Assembly: GCA_039962225.1 (NCBI GenBank)
Contig: JAMPKV010000033.1
Location: 1 to 59,417 of the forward strand
Length of the DNA stretch: 59,417 nt
Direction of reading: 5' to 3'
Source of the DNA: Microcoleus sp. AS-A8
GTDB lineage: Bacteria; Cyanobacteriota; Cyanobacteriia; Cyanobacteriales; Coleofasciculaceae
The notes below the pieces were generated by a model that searched no databases, had not been told where the DNA came from, and worked only from the letters and a program-made list of their open reading frames with translations. A program made the position numbers and the translations under genes. Of this stretch, positions 8,644 to 16,894 are shown one piece after another; the stretch's first letter is position 1; the number at the start of each line of letters is the position of its first letter.

Positions 8644-9696
8644 TCAACCTTTCTTGAGTGCCTTTGTGACCAACTCAGGAATCTGAGAAGGACGCTCTGC
8701 CACAGGGATATTCGCTTGCTTAAATGCTGCCACTTTGTGCTGGGCTGTACTAGCATTAGTGACTGGCCCTGATAGCTGAGCCGCAATAATGGCACTTGTA
8801 TCACTAACTTGTTTGTCCAAGGGTGTATGGCTTCCCGCAACGTAAGCAATTACGGGTTTATCAATAGTCTCGGCAATGTACTCAGCGGTTGCGTCATCGA
8901 TCAAACCACCAGTTTGATCCACTAAAACAATGACTTCCGTACTTCTATCCATAGCTAAAATCTGTAGCCATTGAGAAAAAGAAGAGCCAACAATGGCTGC
9001 ACTACCCAGATTAACCGCTATGGACTGTCCTAGTTGACGCTGGGTTAACTCTAAAGCCACTTCATAAGCGAGGGCACCACTACGGGCAATCAACCCAACC
9101 GGTCCGGGGCTATAAAATTCACTCTCCTGAGTACCCAGCAATACTTTTCCCGGCACAATGATACCCGAACTACTCGGCCCCAAAATTAAAGTACCCGTGC
9201 CCTCGGCTTTCCGCAAGAGGCGAACCATATCCAGGGGAGGAACACCCTCTGTAACCAAAATAATCAGCGGGATTTCTGCATCCATAGCTTCGAGTGCAGC
9301 ATCCAGAACTCGGTAGGATTCCACAAAAATAATGGTCGCCTCAATCGGTCCCGTCTGAGGCAGCACCTGCTCTACCAAGTCAAAGACAGGAATACCATGA
9401 AGTTCTTGCCCTCCCTGACCAGCACTCACCCCAGCCACGACATTGGTACCATAGGCTTTCATGCGAGCCGTGTAGTAGGAACCTAAGGGCTGTGTAATGC
9501 CTTGAACCAAGACTTTGCTGTTTGGCGTCAAGTTAATAGTCACTTGATGTGTAAGTGGTGTAGGTGCTGGATTGAGCGTCTCAACAACCCCAGCCGCTAC
9601 CTTCGTACCATTAGCTTTCATGGGGAGGGTGTAGTAAGAGTTCAGCGATGGTGTACTGTCCTGTTCCAGGGTTTGGCTTTCTTTTGTCAAGTTCAT
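8644..9696 (-). CDS. sucD: Succinyl-CoA ligase alpha subunit-like protein, divergent
   Basis: Recognised from VLVQGITQPLGSYYTARMKAYG, TEGVPPLDM, the GPVGLIARSGALAYE region and overall SucD length. From ATG 9696 it has 350 residues; a start at GTG 9543 gives 299, the usual family length. The extra ~50 N-terminal residues are a degraded copy of the normal N-terminus (LNSYYTLPMKANGTKVAAGV versus LGSYYTARMKAYGTNVVAGV). Key residues appear lost: the active-site His of the GHAGAI motif is replaced (SDTSAI, Asp codon at 8800-8802), and the Glu of GEIGG is Gln (VDQTGG). Normally forms the SCS heterodimer with SucC; pairs with the gene at 9950. Catalysis is doubtful. Confidence 0.75.
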   Translation of the reverse strand: MNLTKESQTLEQDSTPSLNSYYTLPMKANGTKVAAGVVETLNPAPTPLTHQVTINLTPNSKVLVQGITQPLGSYYTARMKAYGTNVVAGVSAGQGGQELHGIPVFDLVEQVLPQTGPIEATIIFVESYRVLDAALEAMDAEIPLIILVTEGVPPLDMVRLLRKAEGTGTLILGPSSSGIIVPGKVLLGTQESEFYSPGPVGLIARSGALAYEVALELTQRQLGQSIAVNLGSAAIVGSSFSQWLQILAMDRSTEVIVLVDQTGGLIDDATAEYIAETIDKPVIAYVAGSHTPLDKQVSDTSAIIAAQLSGPVTNASTAQHKVAAFKQANIPVAERPSQIPELVTKALKKG

Positions 9697-9949
9697 AGAT
9701 ACTTTCTGGTCCAAGAGGTGTAGCTGCTGGATTGAGCTTAACAAAAGCAGCCCACTCTTCCCAGATGAGGATAACTTCAACAAAAGAGAGGAAGAAAATC
9801 AACCGACTCAAGACAGTCAGCATACTAACCTTATACAGATTAATCTTAAGCCGGTGATCATTTGTGGGAAAAACGTAATCAGGGCTTAATGATAGGGATG
9901 TCCCCGTCTTCTTCCTCTCCCTACATTGTGAATCTTTATCTTGCTTGGG

Positions 9950-11215
9950 TTAAGACTGCCTCACTTTGGAGTTGGCCAAGGAAATCGCTTGGGCTACTGC
10001 CTCATCCAAGTTATCCCTCCAATGGATGGGTATCGCGGCCAGATGCTCTTTAGCAGAGTCAATTTGTCCTCCCACGATACGGATGACAAAGTGAGGGATC
10101 TGGCTGAGAGCTACAGATTGCTTAGAAAGCGTATGAGTGCCATTATTTTGAGTACGATGAGTCGGAGCTGTCATCCTCATCGGTCTTTCTGGCTGCTCTA
10201 CGGCCTTGAGTACTGGCACTTCCCCAAATTTAGAAAGCAGATAATTGGCAATGACCTGAGCCACTTGTTCACTGGCGCTAGCACTGGCCAAAATGTTGAC
10301 TAAGATAACTTTAATCCCTTTGGCTTCTGTAATTTGCTTGAGCGCACTTTGCAGTTGTGGCACGGGAGAGGAGGCAGTTGGCACGTCCCAACTGGTATAC
10401 CCGTCCAAAATCAGACAACTGGCAGGTTTTCCCTTTTCTTGGTAGACCAAATCTAAGGTCGCAGCCGCCAGACAAGCATCGTTACACAAAATCCCAATGT
10501 TGCCTTCTGTGTCCGTCCAGTTGAGGTTAGGCACTCGCTGAGAGGAGCTATTGGGAATAATGGATGCCAAGGTGGCTAACTCGGCATGACGCCCCAAAGC
10601 GTTATCGTTTGCCGCAATTTTGCCATCCAAGGCCATCACCTCACCCGTGGAACTAATGCCTAGGGGGTTAATTTCCACTAAGTCCAAATCTTTTTCGAGA
10701 AATAGCTGGTACATGTTTTGGATAACCCCACTGACCGACTCAATCAGGTGTCCTTGGAGTCCCATTTTCAGGGCTAGACGCCGCGCATAAAAGGAGGAGA
10801 ATTCTTGCTCCACTACAACCTTTTGCATGTGCTGCATCACGGCTTCTACGTCAATGCCTCCTTGGGAAGACCCTAAGAGGACAGGACGCCCAAGAGTAGA
10901 GTCGAGGATGACGGCGAGAAACAATTCCCGGTCGGCATCGTAGCGGGATTCGGCAAGCAGGACTTGGGGATAGCAACCGAGAATAGGAAGGTTGAAAATA
11001 GCTCTTGCTGCCGCGATCGCATCAATGGTATTTTCCGCAAAGCGGATACCACCGGCTCTACCCCTTCCTCCTGTAGGCACCTGAGACTTGAGGACAACCG
11101 GATAAGGAATTTCTAAGCGCTTGAGGTCGGCAGGATGGTCGATGCGTTGAGACGGCAAAACAGGGATGCCAATCTCGCGAAATAATTCTTTCGCTTGGTA
11201 CTCTAATAAGTCCAT
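9950..11215 (-). CDS. sucC: Succinyl-CoA ligase beta subunit-like protein (ATP-grasp), divergent
   Basis: 421 residues from ATG 11215 (MDLLEYQAKELF, the canonical SucC start). The ATP-grasp half keeps GGRGRAGG, the DLDLVEINPLGI metal-binding motif and MALDGK. The C-terminal ligase domain is divergent: the usual NGAGLAM loop reads NDACLAA and the Gly-rich FLDVGGG segment reads CLILDGYTSW. A normally conserved His before GGRG is replaced (QVPTGGRG). It lies upstream of the sucD-like gene, separated by ~250-400 bp depending on the sucD start, probably in one transcript. With the matching losses in SucD, the pair may have altered or no synthetase activity. Confidence 0.78.
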   Translation of the reverse strand: MDLLEYQAKELFREIGIPVLPSQRIDHPADLKRLEIPYPVVLKSQVPTGGRGRAGGIRFAENTIDAIAAARAIFNLPILGCYPQVLLAESRYDADRELFLAVILDSTLGRPVLLGSSQGGIDVEAVMQHMQKVVVEQEFSSFYARRLALKMGLQGHLIESVSGVIQNMYQLFLEKDLDLVEINPLGISSTGEVMALDGKIAANDNALGRHAELATLASIIPNSSSQRVPNLNWTDTEGNIGILCNDACLAAATLDLVYQEKGKPASCLILDGYTSWDVPTASSPVPQLQSALKQITEAKGIKVILVNILASASASEQVAQVIANYLLSKFGEVPVLKAVEQPERPMRMTAPTHRTQNNGTHTLSKQSVALSQIPHFVIRIVGGQIDSAKEHLAAIPIHWRDNLDEAVAQAISLANSKVRQS

Positions 11216-11439
11216 AAATGGGTATTGATTAAAGGTCAACTGAAAGCTGAAGTATGTAGTATGAAGCATTAAGTATAAAGTAGGAAATTCCTCCACATCG
11301 GAGAGCTAAGCTCCAGTTAGGGCGAGGCATATACCGATAAATTTCCACTTCATCTCTCATCCTTTAAGCTTCAGACTTCTTTACTCAAAAGCTCATAACC
11401 TTGATCAAGTTATCAATTTCCCACCTTGCAGTCGGTTTT

Positions 11440-12357
11440 CTACCTTACCCTTTGAGCCAAACTTTTCCACTCTTTCTCAACTTTGTCAATTTTGTAGAAG
11501 CGTTTCCAGAACAGGTCTACCAGTGGAGTCGGTAGGAGTTTTCTCATCAAAAACAGCATCATCTTTCCCCCGGTTGCCGCCACGTAGCGGGGACGGGGGT
11601 GGCGCGAGGTTAACGCCCGAATGATCACATCTGCCACCCGTTCTGAAGTCCAGGCCAGACGTGCCGTTTGCTGTTCAATGTCTTTGATGCCCTCAATCGC
11701 TGCCCGATAGAGCTTTCGTCCTGACTCCGATATATTCAGATCGACCTTATCGCCAGCCACACTAAAAAAGTCTGTGGTGACGGGGCCTGGTTCAATCACA
11801 CTGACTTTAATGTTGAACGCCGCTAACTCCATCCGCATGACATCACTCAAGGCTTCTAAAGCAAATTTAGAAGGGCTATACATCCCCCCAGCCGGAAACG
11901 CCACCCGACCGCCGAGGGATGAAACATTGATAATTCGACCACCCCCCTGGTCCCGCAGGGTGGGGATGAACGCCTGACTCAAGATTAACGGCGCATGAAA
12001 ATTGACCGCAAATTGCCTCTGGGCATCTTCCGGTGAAATTAATTCCATCGGCCCCATGTGTCCGTAACCTGCATTATTCACCAAGGCATCCACTCGACCA
12101 AAGTGGTCAAGTACTTTTTGAGGTAGGGCTTTGACCTGTTCGAGTTGAGCAAGGTCAGTTGGCACAACCAGTACTTCTGCACCCACTTTTTGACAATCGG
12201 TCGCTACAGCTTCTAGCTTGTCCTTATTGCGGGCGGCAAGGACTAAGCGAATACCCAAAAATTGCTGGGCTAACCGTCGGGCGAGAGCTGCACCAATCCC
12301 GGTGGAAGCGCCAGTAATTAAAATAACTTGTTCGGCTAGTGGGGGAGACTGAGTCAT
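11440..12357 (-). CDS. Short-chain dehydrogenase/reductase (classical SDR)
   Basis: 305 residues. Rossmann NAD(P)-binding motif TGASTGIG at 15-22, NNAG at 94-97, catalytic Ser at 146/147 and YSPSK with Tyr160 and Lys164. The C-terminal extension (~250-305) has an amphipathic stretch (MMLFLMRKLLPTPLVDLFWKR) as in membrane-associated SDRs of the DltE/YqjQ type. Acts on an unknown alcohol or ketone with NADP(H) or NAD(H); the Ala-Arg-Asn after beta-2 (AARNKDKL) favours NADP(H). Separate from the sucC gene by ~220 bp on the same strand. Confidence 0.88.
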   Translation of the reverse strand: MTQSPPLAEQVILITGASTGIGAALARRLAQQFLGIRLVLAARNKDKLEAVATDCQKVGAEVLVVPTDLAQLEQVKALPQKVLDHFGRVDALVNNAGYGHMGPMELISPEDAQRQFAVNFHAPLILSQAFIPTLRDQGGGRIINVSSLGGRVAFPAGGMYSPSKFALEALSDVMRMELAAFNIKVSVIEPGPVTTDFFSVAGDKVDLNISESGRKLYRAAIEGIKDIEQQTARLAWTSERVADVIIRALTSRHPRPRYVAATGGKMMLFLMRKLLPTPLVDLFWKRFYKIDKVEKEWKSLAQRVR

Positions 12358-12746
12358 AATAAGTTTTGAGTTTTTAGGACATTGTTAATGGGTACCGATT
12401 CCCTTTATCTATGGAGGCATCACCAGGACTTAAAGCAGTAGCCCCCTTTTGTCTATAATTTCAGCGGAAACTCGTCTTTTGCCTCTATCTGCCAGAAGAA
12501 CATGGCAAAATTAAACGTTTAAGCTGAGGTTCTATTGGGTTAATCAATGAGCTGGCTGAATCATTTTTAATCCAACAGCCCTAACCATCCCTAATCAAAC
12601 GGGTGGGTTCAGCCATACTCGTTTGCGAAATTAGCAGAAATAGGGGGAGAGAACGTTACCTCTTTGGATGCAACTCGGTATCAAGAGTCGCTGTGGGTTG
12701 GTAACTCACCCCAAAAAAGCAACTACCTGAAGAATGGTGTAGTCAC
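12358..12746. other. Intergenic region, 389 bp, between divergent genes
   Basis: Lies between the SDR (minus) and the helical-repeat protein (plus) and must hold both promoters. No ORF, repeat family or strong hairpin was seen. Confidence 0.4.
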
Positions 12747-14579
12747 ATGACAACAGCGACCCGACCTAATAATTTAGAAACTCTGGAGCATCTTTTACAC
12801 GAAGGCTTCCAATCTGACCTGTTACCGTTTGTCCCGGTTCAGGTTCAGTGTCGGCTTAAGGATGAGATGCTAGTGGTTCTGGCTCAACATCCAGCGACAA
12901 CGGTACCCGATTCACAACAAGTATTTAGCTCGATTGAGCGAACCATTCAGGAGCAGCAATGGTCAGATAGTCACTCGGTCAAAATTTACTTGCGAGTAGA
13001 AGGCCAGAAGTCGCCTTATGCGTTTTATTCGTTCAAAATAGATCGGCCTGTCTCTCCCACCACAACCACTACACCTGTTGAAGAGACACTAGATACCCCT
13101 GATTTATCCGACTCTCTCCCAGAAGAGGCAACGGATAGTCATGAGGTAGAAACGGAAACGAGCCAAAGCTCAGAGGTTCCGCCATTCGAGTCAACATCCC
13201 CTCACCCCTGGGATCAACCGATTCAGGAAGAGAATTCCCTCCTGGAAGAGCCACCTGAGGAAATTGTCACACCAGGGAACAGCAAGTCTAAAAAAACCCT
13301 GCTGCCGATGGTCGTCGCTGGGACTGGCCTAAGTTTGTTCATTTTCTTGACCAGCCTGTTTCTGCTCACTCGTCCCTGTGTGGTTGGACAGTGTCAAGCC
13401 CTTTCAGACGCTCAGGAATTGAGCCAGACGAGCCTGAACAGGTTGCAAAAGCCCCTATCTGGGAAAGAGGTTCTGGAAGCTCAAGAGCAATTAATGGAAG
13501 CGATTCGGATGTTACAATCCATTCCATTTTGGTCGGGTTCTTACGGGAAAGCCCAAGAGCAGCTTAAGGTATATCAAGCTCAGGCCAAACGAGTTGAGGA
13601 GATGGTAACGGCATTACAGACAGCAGCTAGGGCGGCTCACAAAAGTGAAAATCCGCCTCATCCAACGGCGCGGTGGGTCGAAATTCAGGGTTTGTGGCGA
13701 GAGGCGATCGCACGTCTGGAAGAGTTACCGACTAATAGCGATCTCCAACCCTTGGCTCAGCAAAAAATTAAGGAATATAAGCAGAATTTAGCAGCGGCGA
13801 ATCAGCGATTAGTGAAAGAGCGAAACTCTCAGCAGCGTCTTCAAGAGGCGAAAGATGCGGCGTTAATTGCCGAAGCGCGTCAAGGAGTGGCTCAGTCGTT
13901 GGAAAATTGGCAACTGGTTTATGGGACTTGGCAAACGGCGATGAAGCGCCTCAAGCAGATTCCTCAAGGGACAACCGCTTACGAACAGGCACAGCAATTG
14001 TCGTCCCTGTATTTGCCGAAAATGTCAAGTGTGCAGGATAAGAAAACTCAAGAGCAATTTGCTGTTAACGCTTATAACCAAGGACTCCAGTTAGCTCAAC
14101 TCGCCAAAAATGCTCAGCTCGATAATCAGTGGTCAGTTGCAGTGGTTCACTGGCGCAAGGCTCTAACCAACATGAATCAGGTTCCCAAAGAGTCGTTTTA
14201 CTACAGCAAGACACAATCCCTCGTACAGTCTTACTCCAACGCTCTCAAGCAAGCGAAACTTAAGTTGCAATTAGCTCTAAAAGTACAACAAACCCGCAAT
14301 GATTTAAAACAAACTTGCACGGGGAAAGTTCAAGTCTGCAACTTCGGGATTATCAATAATATCATCAAAGTTCGGCTAACACCCGCCTACACCAAGCTAG
14401 TGAAACAAACTGCAAACTCTGCCCAAGTTAGAGGTGACTCTAATGCTCAATCCAGTATTGTCAATCACATCTTAACCTTAGGAGAAGCGTTGGAAGCGAT
14501 TAGTGATAACGCTCGTATGCGTTTGGAAGTTTATGATGCGGATGGAACCTTAATCCAAAATCACGTCCCCGGCAATTGA
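12747..14579 (+). CDS. Membrane-anchored protein with four helical repeats, unknown function
   Basis: 610 residues; no named family recognised. Residues 1-95 form a small folded domain, ~100-180 are acidic and Pro/Thr/Ser-rich (disordered), and one membrane segment lies at ~185-208 (VVAGTGLSLFIFLTSLFLL) followed by CVVGQC. The rest is helical with four copies of a ~75-residue unit marked by W-x-x-A-x-x-x-L-x-x-[IVL]-P: AIRMLQSIP (from 252), WREAIARLEELP (317), WQTAMKRLKQIP (395), WRKALTNMNQVP (469), each followed by a Tyr and Ala-Gln-rich helix. The layout suggests a cytoplasmic head and an extracytoplasmic scaffold. Lies 142 bp upstream of the exosortase genes on the same strand. Confidence 0.75.
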   Translation: MTTATRPNNLETLEHLLHEGFQSDLLPFVPVQVQCRLKDEMLVVLAQHPATTVPDSQQVFSSIERTIQEQQWSDSHSVKIYLRVEGQKSPYAFYSFKIDRPVSPTTTTTPVEETLDTPDLSDSLPEEATDSHEVETETSQSSEVPPFESTSPHPWDQPIQEENSLLEEPPEEIVTPGNSKSKKTLLPMVVAGTGLSLFIFLTSLFLLTRPCVVGQCQALSDAQELSQTSLNRLQKPLSGKEVLEAQEQLMEAIRMLQSIPFWSGSYGKAQEQLKVYQAQAKRVEEMVTALQTAARAAHKSENPPHPTARWVEIQGLWREAIARLEELPTNSDLQPLAQQKIKEYKQNLAAANQRLVKERNSQQRLQEAKDAALIAEARQGVAQSLENWQLVYGTWQTAMKRLKQIPQGTTAYEQAQQLSSLYLPKMSSVQDKKTQEQFAVNAYNQGLQLAQLAKNAQLDNQWSVAVVHWRKALTNMNQVPKESFYYSKTQSLVQSYSNALKQAKLKLQLALKVQQTRNDLKQTCTGKVQVCNFGIINNIIKVRLTPAYTKLVKQTANSAQVRGDSNAQSSIVNHILTLGEALEAISDNARMRLEVYDADGTLIQNHVPGN

Positions 14580-14721
14580 GCAGCTTTTCTATCAAGACCA
14601 GAGAGATGCTGAAAAAAGTAACAGGAAACAAGGAAAGGGGATTTTTTCACAGCACTCTTCATGTCTTTTCTCCAATTACCTATTACCCATTACCCATTGC
14701 CTTACCAACATCTAACCTAAT

Positions 14722-15576
14722 ATGACTCAACTGAGCAAGCTCAAACTTTTACCAGGATTCAACTTCTGGATAGTTGGAATAGCCGTTGGTTTAATTGCAC
14801 TCCACTTGACTTTAACCCTAAAGGCAAACAATCTGGATCTACTGAGTACAAGTCTGGTCTTTTGGGCAGCTGTATCTTCTCTCGTTTGGGATAAAAAAGA
14901 TCAGCTCCGTACAGAAAGTGGCATTTTCTCCAGCTTTTTGGGAGCATCACTGCTGACTTCAGTACTTCTCAAGAGTTTTTTAGTACCGGGGAATGATATT
15001 TTTCTTCGCTTCTCACCCTTTATTTCCGCCTTCAGTTTGGCTTTATTGGTATCGGGTGCAAAAGGATTAAAACAGTATTGGCAAGAACTGCTACTCCTTG
15101 GTTTTATTAGCATTCCACAGGGTTTGGTACATCGATTTTTAGATCTCAGTCTGTTAACCGCCAAATTCTCTGCTTCTCTGCTTAGTGGTTTGGGATTTTC
15201 AGTTTATCGCCAAGGTGTTTTTATCACCCTGCCAACCGCCAAAGTAGAGGTCGCTTCGGGCTGTAGTGGAGTGAATGGTATGCTTCAGTTACTGGGACTC
15301 TCTTTGCTTTTCTTATTTATGTTTCCCCAAACCAATCGGAAACAGAAAGTTTTTATTCCATTTCTGGCTGTGTTTATTGCTTTTATTGTTAATGGCATTC
15401 GGGTTGCCATCTTAACTCTACTCGTAGCAAACTCAAATTCAGAAGCTTTTGATTATTGGCACTTGGGAACTGGCTCCCAAATCTTTCCTCTAATGGGGGT
15501 ATTCATTTTTGGGTTGTTCTGCTGGTTTTTCATCCTAAGAAAGCCAGCCAAAGCCCAACTAAAGTCTGAAGGATAA
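14722..15576 (+). CDS. crtA: Cyanoexosortase A (exosortase/archaeosortase superfamily)
   Basis: 284 residues, about eight membrane segments. Exosortases process proteins with PEP-CTERM-like C-terminal signals at the membrane, often linked to exopolysaccharide. The catalytic set is visible: Cys181 in ASGCSGVNGM, Arg227 in VNGIRVAIL and His247 in YWHLGTG. It is followed after 45 bp by its family-specific partner gene. No PEP-CTERM target protein and no polysaccharide gene cluster are in the window, so the substrates lie elsewhere. Confidence 0.88.
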   Translation: MTQLSKLKLLPGFNFWIVGIAVGLIALHLTLTLKANNLDLLSTSLVFWAAVSSLVWDKKDQLRTESGIFSSFLGASLLTSVLLKSFLVPGNDIFLRFSPFISAFSLALLVSGAKGLKQYWQELLLLGFISIPQGLVHRFLDLSLLTAKFSASLLSGLGFSVYRQGVFITLPTAKVEVASGCSGVNGMLQLLGLSLLFLFMFPQTNRKQKVFIPFLAVFIAFIVNGIRVAILTLLVANSNSEAFDYWHLGTGSQIFPLMGVFIFGLFCWFFILRKPAKAQLKSEG

Positions 15577-15621
15577 AATACGACATTGTTCTGAAAAGTT
15601 ATATCAGCCGTGTCAATTTTG

Positions 15622-16284
15622 ATGAATTCATGGAAAACGATTAGAATTTGGCTGCTGGTGGTTCTTTTTATTGGGGTTTTGTGCGTTCTGATTAAGTCAA
15701 TTTTGTTTCCTGCTAGCCAGCAATCAAGAGTAACTCCTTTTGTTTTTCCCAGTACAATTACCTTACCTCAGTGGCAGTTGGTGGATAGTGTACCGTTGAA
15801 AATCACTGATGATCCGACCTTTCTAGCGAGTAGGCGTTATCGATATCAACAAAATCCCCTCACCCTGACTATTGATATGCATTATATTATTCAATCATCG
15901 GGGGATGTTCAAGATTTTTTGAAAAAGCATATTTTCTCAGAAAAATCTACCGCATCGATTCTCATTCATAAAAAGTCAGGCGTGGGTTTTCATACTCTAT
16001 TCACTAAGGAAGGAACAGCTTATTTAACCTCTTGTATTAATCCACGTGGTGGTAGTACTGTAACGTTTGACCAATTTAGAGAAAACCGGAATGTTTATGA
16101 TGTAAAACCGGGTCGTGTACTGCTTTGGTTACTGGGTTTTCAAGAATTGCGAGACTTCCGTTGTATGTGGAATATGCTGTCTGTGCCTTTGGAGGAAAAT
16201 CAACCAGAAGAAGCATATTCTCTCTTGGAATCTGTATGGTTTTCTTGGTATGCATGGTGGCAGCCACGGTTTCCGAAACCTTAG
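15622..16284 (+). CDS. Cyanoexosortase A system-associated protein
   Basis: 220 residues from ATG 15622 (a GTG at 15610 would add four). One N-terminal membrane segment (IRIWLLVVLFIGVLCVLIKS) followed by an extracytoplasmic domain with LPQWQLVDSVPL and RRYRYQQNPLTLTIDMHYI, as in EpsI-like partners found next to cyanoexosortases. Contains two Cys residues (in SCINPRG and FRCMW) that could form a disulfide. Operonic with the exosortase. Exact role unknown; partners of this type are thought to assist exosortase action or polysaccharide export. Confidence 0.8.
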   Translation: MNSWKTIRIWLLVVLFIGVLCVLIKSILFPASQQSRVTPFVFPSTITLPQWQLVDSVPLKITDDPTFLASRRYRYQQNPLTLTIDMHYIIQSSGDVQDFLKKHIFSEKSTASILIHKKSGVGFHTLFTKEGTAYLTSCINPRGGSTVTFDQFRENRNVYDVKPGRVLLWLLGFQELRDFRCMWNMLSVPLEENQPEEAYSLLESVWFSWYAWWQPRFPKP

Positions 16285-16319
16285 AGGGGGGTTTGAAATA
16301 AGTGTAAATACCGGGAGAA

Positions 16320-16364
16320 CCCCCTAAATCCCCTCAATAAAGCTCTGGCTTAACAAGGGGGAGT
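16320..16364. repeat. G/C-run palindromic dispersed repeat, copy 1
   Basis: Begins CCCCCTAAATCCCC and ends CAAGGGGGAG with AAAGCTCTGGCTT in the centre. Resembles the core of the copy inside murD on the opposite strand. Other members are at 17951, 34004, 36231, 56808 and 59260. Confidence 0.65.
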
Positions 16365-16375
16365 TACGCATGGGG

Positions 16376-16741
16376 CTAGCTGCGAACGCGGCGTTTAGTT
16401 TCTTCGTGCCAATAAGCTGTTAAAAGCTGGAATTCTGGCAGTTGATTCTGACAAACTACGCGAAGACCTCTCAGAGTATCGGTAAACCGAAAGTAAGGAG
16501 TCTGCCTCAAAATTCGGTCAGTCAGTGTATAAATTACTGCCCCTTTGTTGTAGTGCTTGCACCCATACATCAGAGCAACTTGAATCATGGCATTACTAAT
16601 TGCTCGTTGCTGCTGACGGCGTTGTACGTGATTGCTGTCTTTATGTTTAGGTGCGATTCTCAGTGTGCCGATTTTGTTTTTATTGGGATCACTCTCCACT
16701 ATCAGGCTAAGTTGTTTTTTCGTGTCCATCTCGTTTTGCAT
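16376..16741 (-). CDS. DUF4258-like small protein
   Basis: 121 residues, basic. Contains HVQRRQQQRAISNAMIQVAL, YGCKHYNKGAVIYTLTDR and LRGLRVVC, the layout of DUF4258 proteins: an R-x-x-x-R helix followed by a beta sheet. Some DUF4258 proteins sit in toxin-antitoxin-like contexts, but no partner is adjacent here. The start is uncertain between ATG 16741 and the in-frame ATG 12 bp inside. Confidence 0.55.
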   Translation of the reverse strand: MQNEMDTKKQLSLIVESDPNKNKIGTLRIAPKHKDSNHVQRRQQQRAISNAMIQVALMYGCKHYNKGAVIYTLTDRILRQTPYFRFTDTLRGLRVVCQNQLPEFQLLTAYWHEETKRRVRS

Positions 16742-16894
16742 CGCTCGATGATTCGAGAATATCGAGGTAAACCCGGAGAGTACAGGGAAAATAAGGGCAG
16801 ATATTAACTCATTTATCTCCGTGTATTTGCGCTTTTCAATCAGCTTTAGATTAATTAAGGTGGTGATTGTCGTAGTGGAATCTACTCCCTACCT

